From positions 1-5,375 of the forward strand of contig DATEQV010000285.1 in the NCBI GenBank assembly GCA_035272265.1: a stretch of 5,375 bases of DNA, read 5' to 3'. A program made the position numbers and the translations under genes. This stretch comes from Acidisphaera sp035272265. Lineage in GTDB: Bacteria > Pseudomonadota > Alphaproteobacteria > Acetobacterales > Acetobacteraceae. Of this stretch, positions 4,999 to 5,375 are shown one piece after another. The notes below the pieces were generated by a model. The model was given only the letters and a program-made list of their open reading frames with translations, was not told the origin of the DNA and searched no databases. How positions within the stretch are numbered: position 1 is the stretch's first letter; every line of letters begins with the position of its first letter.

Positions 4999-5375
4999 CG
5001 ATCCTGCGTCGCCGTCTGCTGACCGGCGCGCTGGGCGGCGGTGCGTTGCTGACGCTGGCGGGTTGCGACAGCGTGTCGGACTCCCCGGAGGTGCAGGACG
5101 TGCTCGGCCGCGTCGAAGGCCTGGACCGCTGGCTGCAACGCCGGCTGCAGGGCCGCGACGCGCTCGCCCGCGAGTTCACCGCGGCCGACATCAGCCGCGA
5201 GTTCCGCGCCAACGGCTCCACCTCGGTCGACGATCCGGACTACCAGCGTCTGGCCGAGGGCGGATTCGCGGACTGGCGCCTGACGGTGGACGGCCTGGTG
5301 CAGCGGCCGCTGTCGCTCTCGCTCGCGGAGCTGCGCGCGATGCCGTCGCGCACGCAGATCACCCGCCACGACTGC
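4995..5375 (+). CDS. Molybdopterin-dependent oxidoreductase (sulfite oxidase/MsrP-like), N-terminal part (runs off window)
   Basis: The first 127 codons are visible. The start is a GTG overlapping the cytochrome b stop; no better start is seen in frame nearby, and GGGAG lies 8 bases upstream. The N-terminus combines a twin-arginine motif (LRRRLLTG, 4-11), a hydrophobic stretch and a lipobox LAGC (21-24), so Cys24 would be lipidated after Tat export. Tat use fits an enzyme that folds around its molybdenum cofactor before export. Residues 32-70 look helical and charged. Then come the domain-entry features FADWRLTVDGLV (91-102), PLSLSLAELRAMPSRTQITR (105-124) and HDC (125-127), typical of the oxidoreductase molybdopterin-binding domain. 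Cys127, the last residue in the window, aligns by its place in the motif with the Mo-binding Cys of E. coli MsrP (in its CVEAW segment). Expected full length is about 250-270 residues. Substrate is unknown: sulfite and methionine sulfoxide are possibilities from the family. Confidence 0.88.
   Translation, partial: MTILRRRLLTGALGGGALLTLAGCDSVSDSPEVQDVLGRVEGLDRWLQRRLQGRDALAREFTAADISREFRANGSTSVDDPDYQRLAEGGFADWRLTVDGLVQRPLSLSLAELRAMPSRTQITRHDC

Noticed and set aside
4333..5369. Several minus-strand open frames across the cytochrome b and molybdoenzyme genes
   Set aside because: They are antisense to two genes with clear families, motifs and coupled translation, and show no domain of their own.

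Overview
This is a GC-rich stretch of bacterial chromosome. Most codons end in G or C, the genes are closely packed, and two of the seven clear genes start with GTG. The protein families and their sequence style fit an alphaproteobacterium, perhaps of the Rhodospirillales or Hyphomicrobiales type. That placement comes from recognising protein similarity by eye; there is no rRNA or other marker gene here. I see no tRNA, rRNA, insertion sequence, phage gene or CRISPR array.

Layout. (1) Bases 1-418, minus strand: the N-terminal third of a DctA-type C4-dicarboxylate/cation symporter, cut by the window edge. (2) Bases 572-2640, plus strand: a probable operon of three genes with gaps of 8 and 18 bases. 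It encodes an FAH-family hydrolase/decarboxylase (FAHD1/fumarylpyruvate hydrolase type), exodeoxyribonuclease III with a GTG start, and a conserved four-helix membrane protein of unknown function. (3) Bases 2660-3214, minus strand and convergent with the operon: a 184-residue exported protein with a Tat-like signal peptide and no recognised function. (4) Bases 3215-3615: a 401-base gap holding a possible 32-codon minus-strand ORF, a strong GC hairpin, a weak promoter candidate and a short repeated palindrome. (5) Bases 3616-5375, plus strand: a secreted fasciclin (FAS1) protein, a four-helix di-haem-type cytochrome b, and the N-terminal part of a sulfite-oxidase/MsrP-type molybdopterin oxidoreductase that runs off the right edge.

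How the genes may work together. The cytochrome b and molybdoenzyme genes overlap (GTGA), so they are very probably co-translated. They look like a membrane redox module: a Tat-exported, lipid-anchored molybdenum enzyme exchanging electrons with the quinone pool through the b-type cytochrome. The fasciclin gene just upstream may belong to the same transcription unit, but an 11-bp hairpin separates it. On the left, a C4-dicarboxylate importer faces an enzyme whose family acts on fumarylpyruvate-type substrates or oxaloacetate, so a link in C4-acid metabolism is plausible but unproven.

Nothing here is clearly a new biological system. The most unusual points are the Tat-lipoprotein signal on the molybdoenzyme, a 15-bp tandem repeat that forms both the cytochrome C-terminus and the next gene's start region, the orphan exported 184-residue protein, and the possible microprotein.
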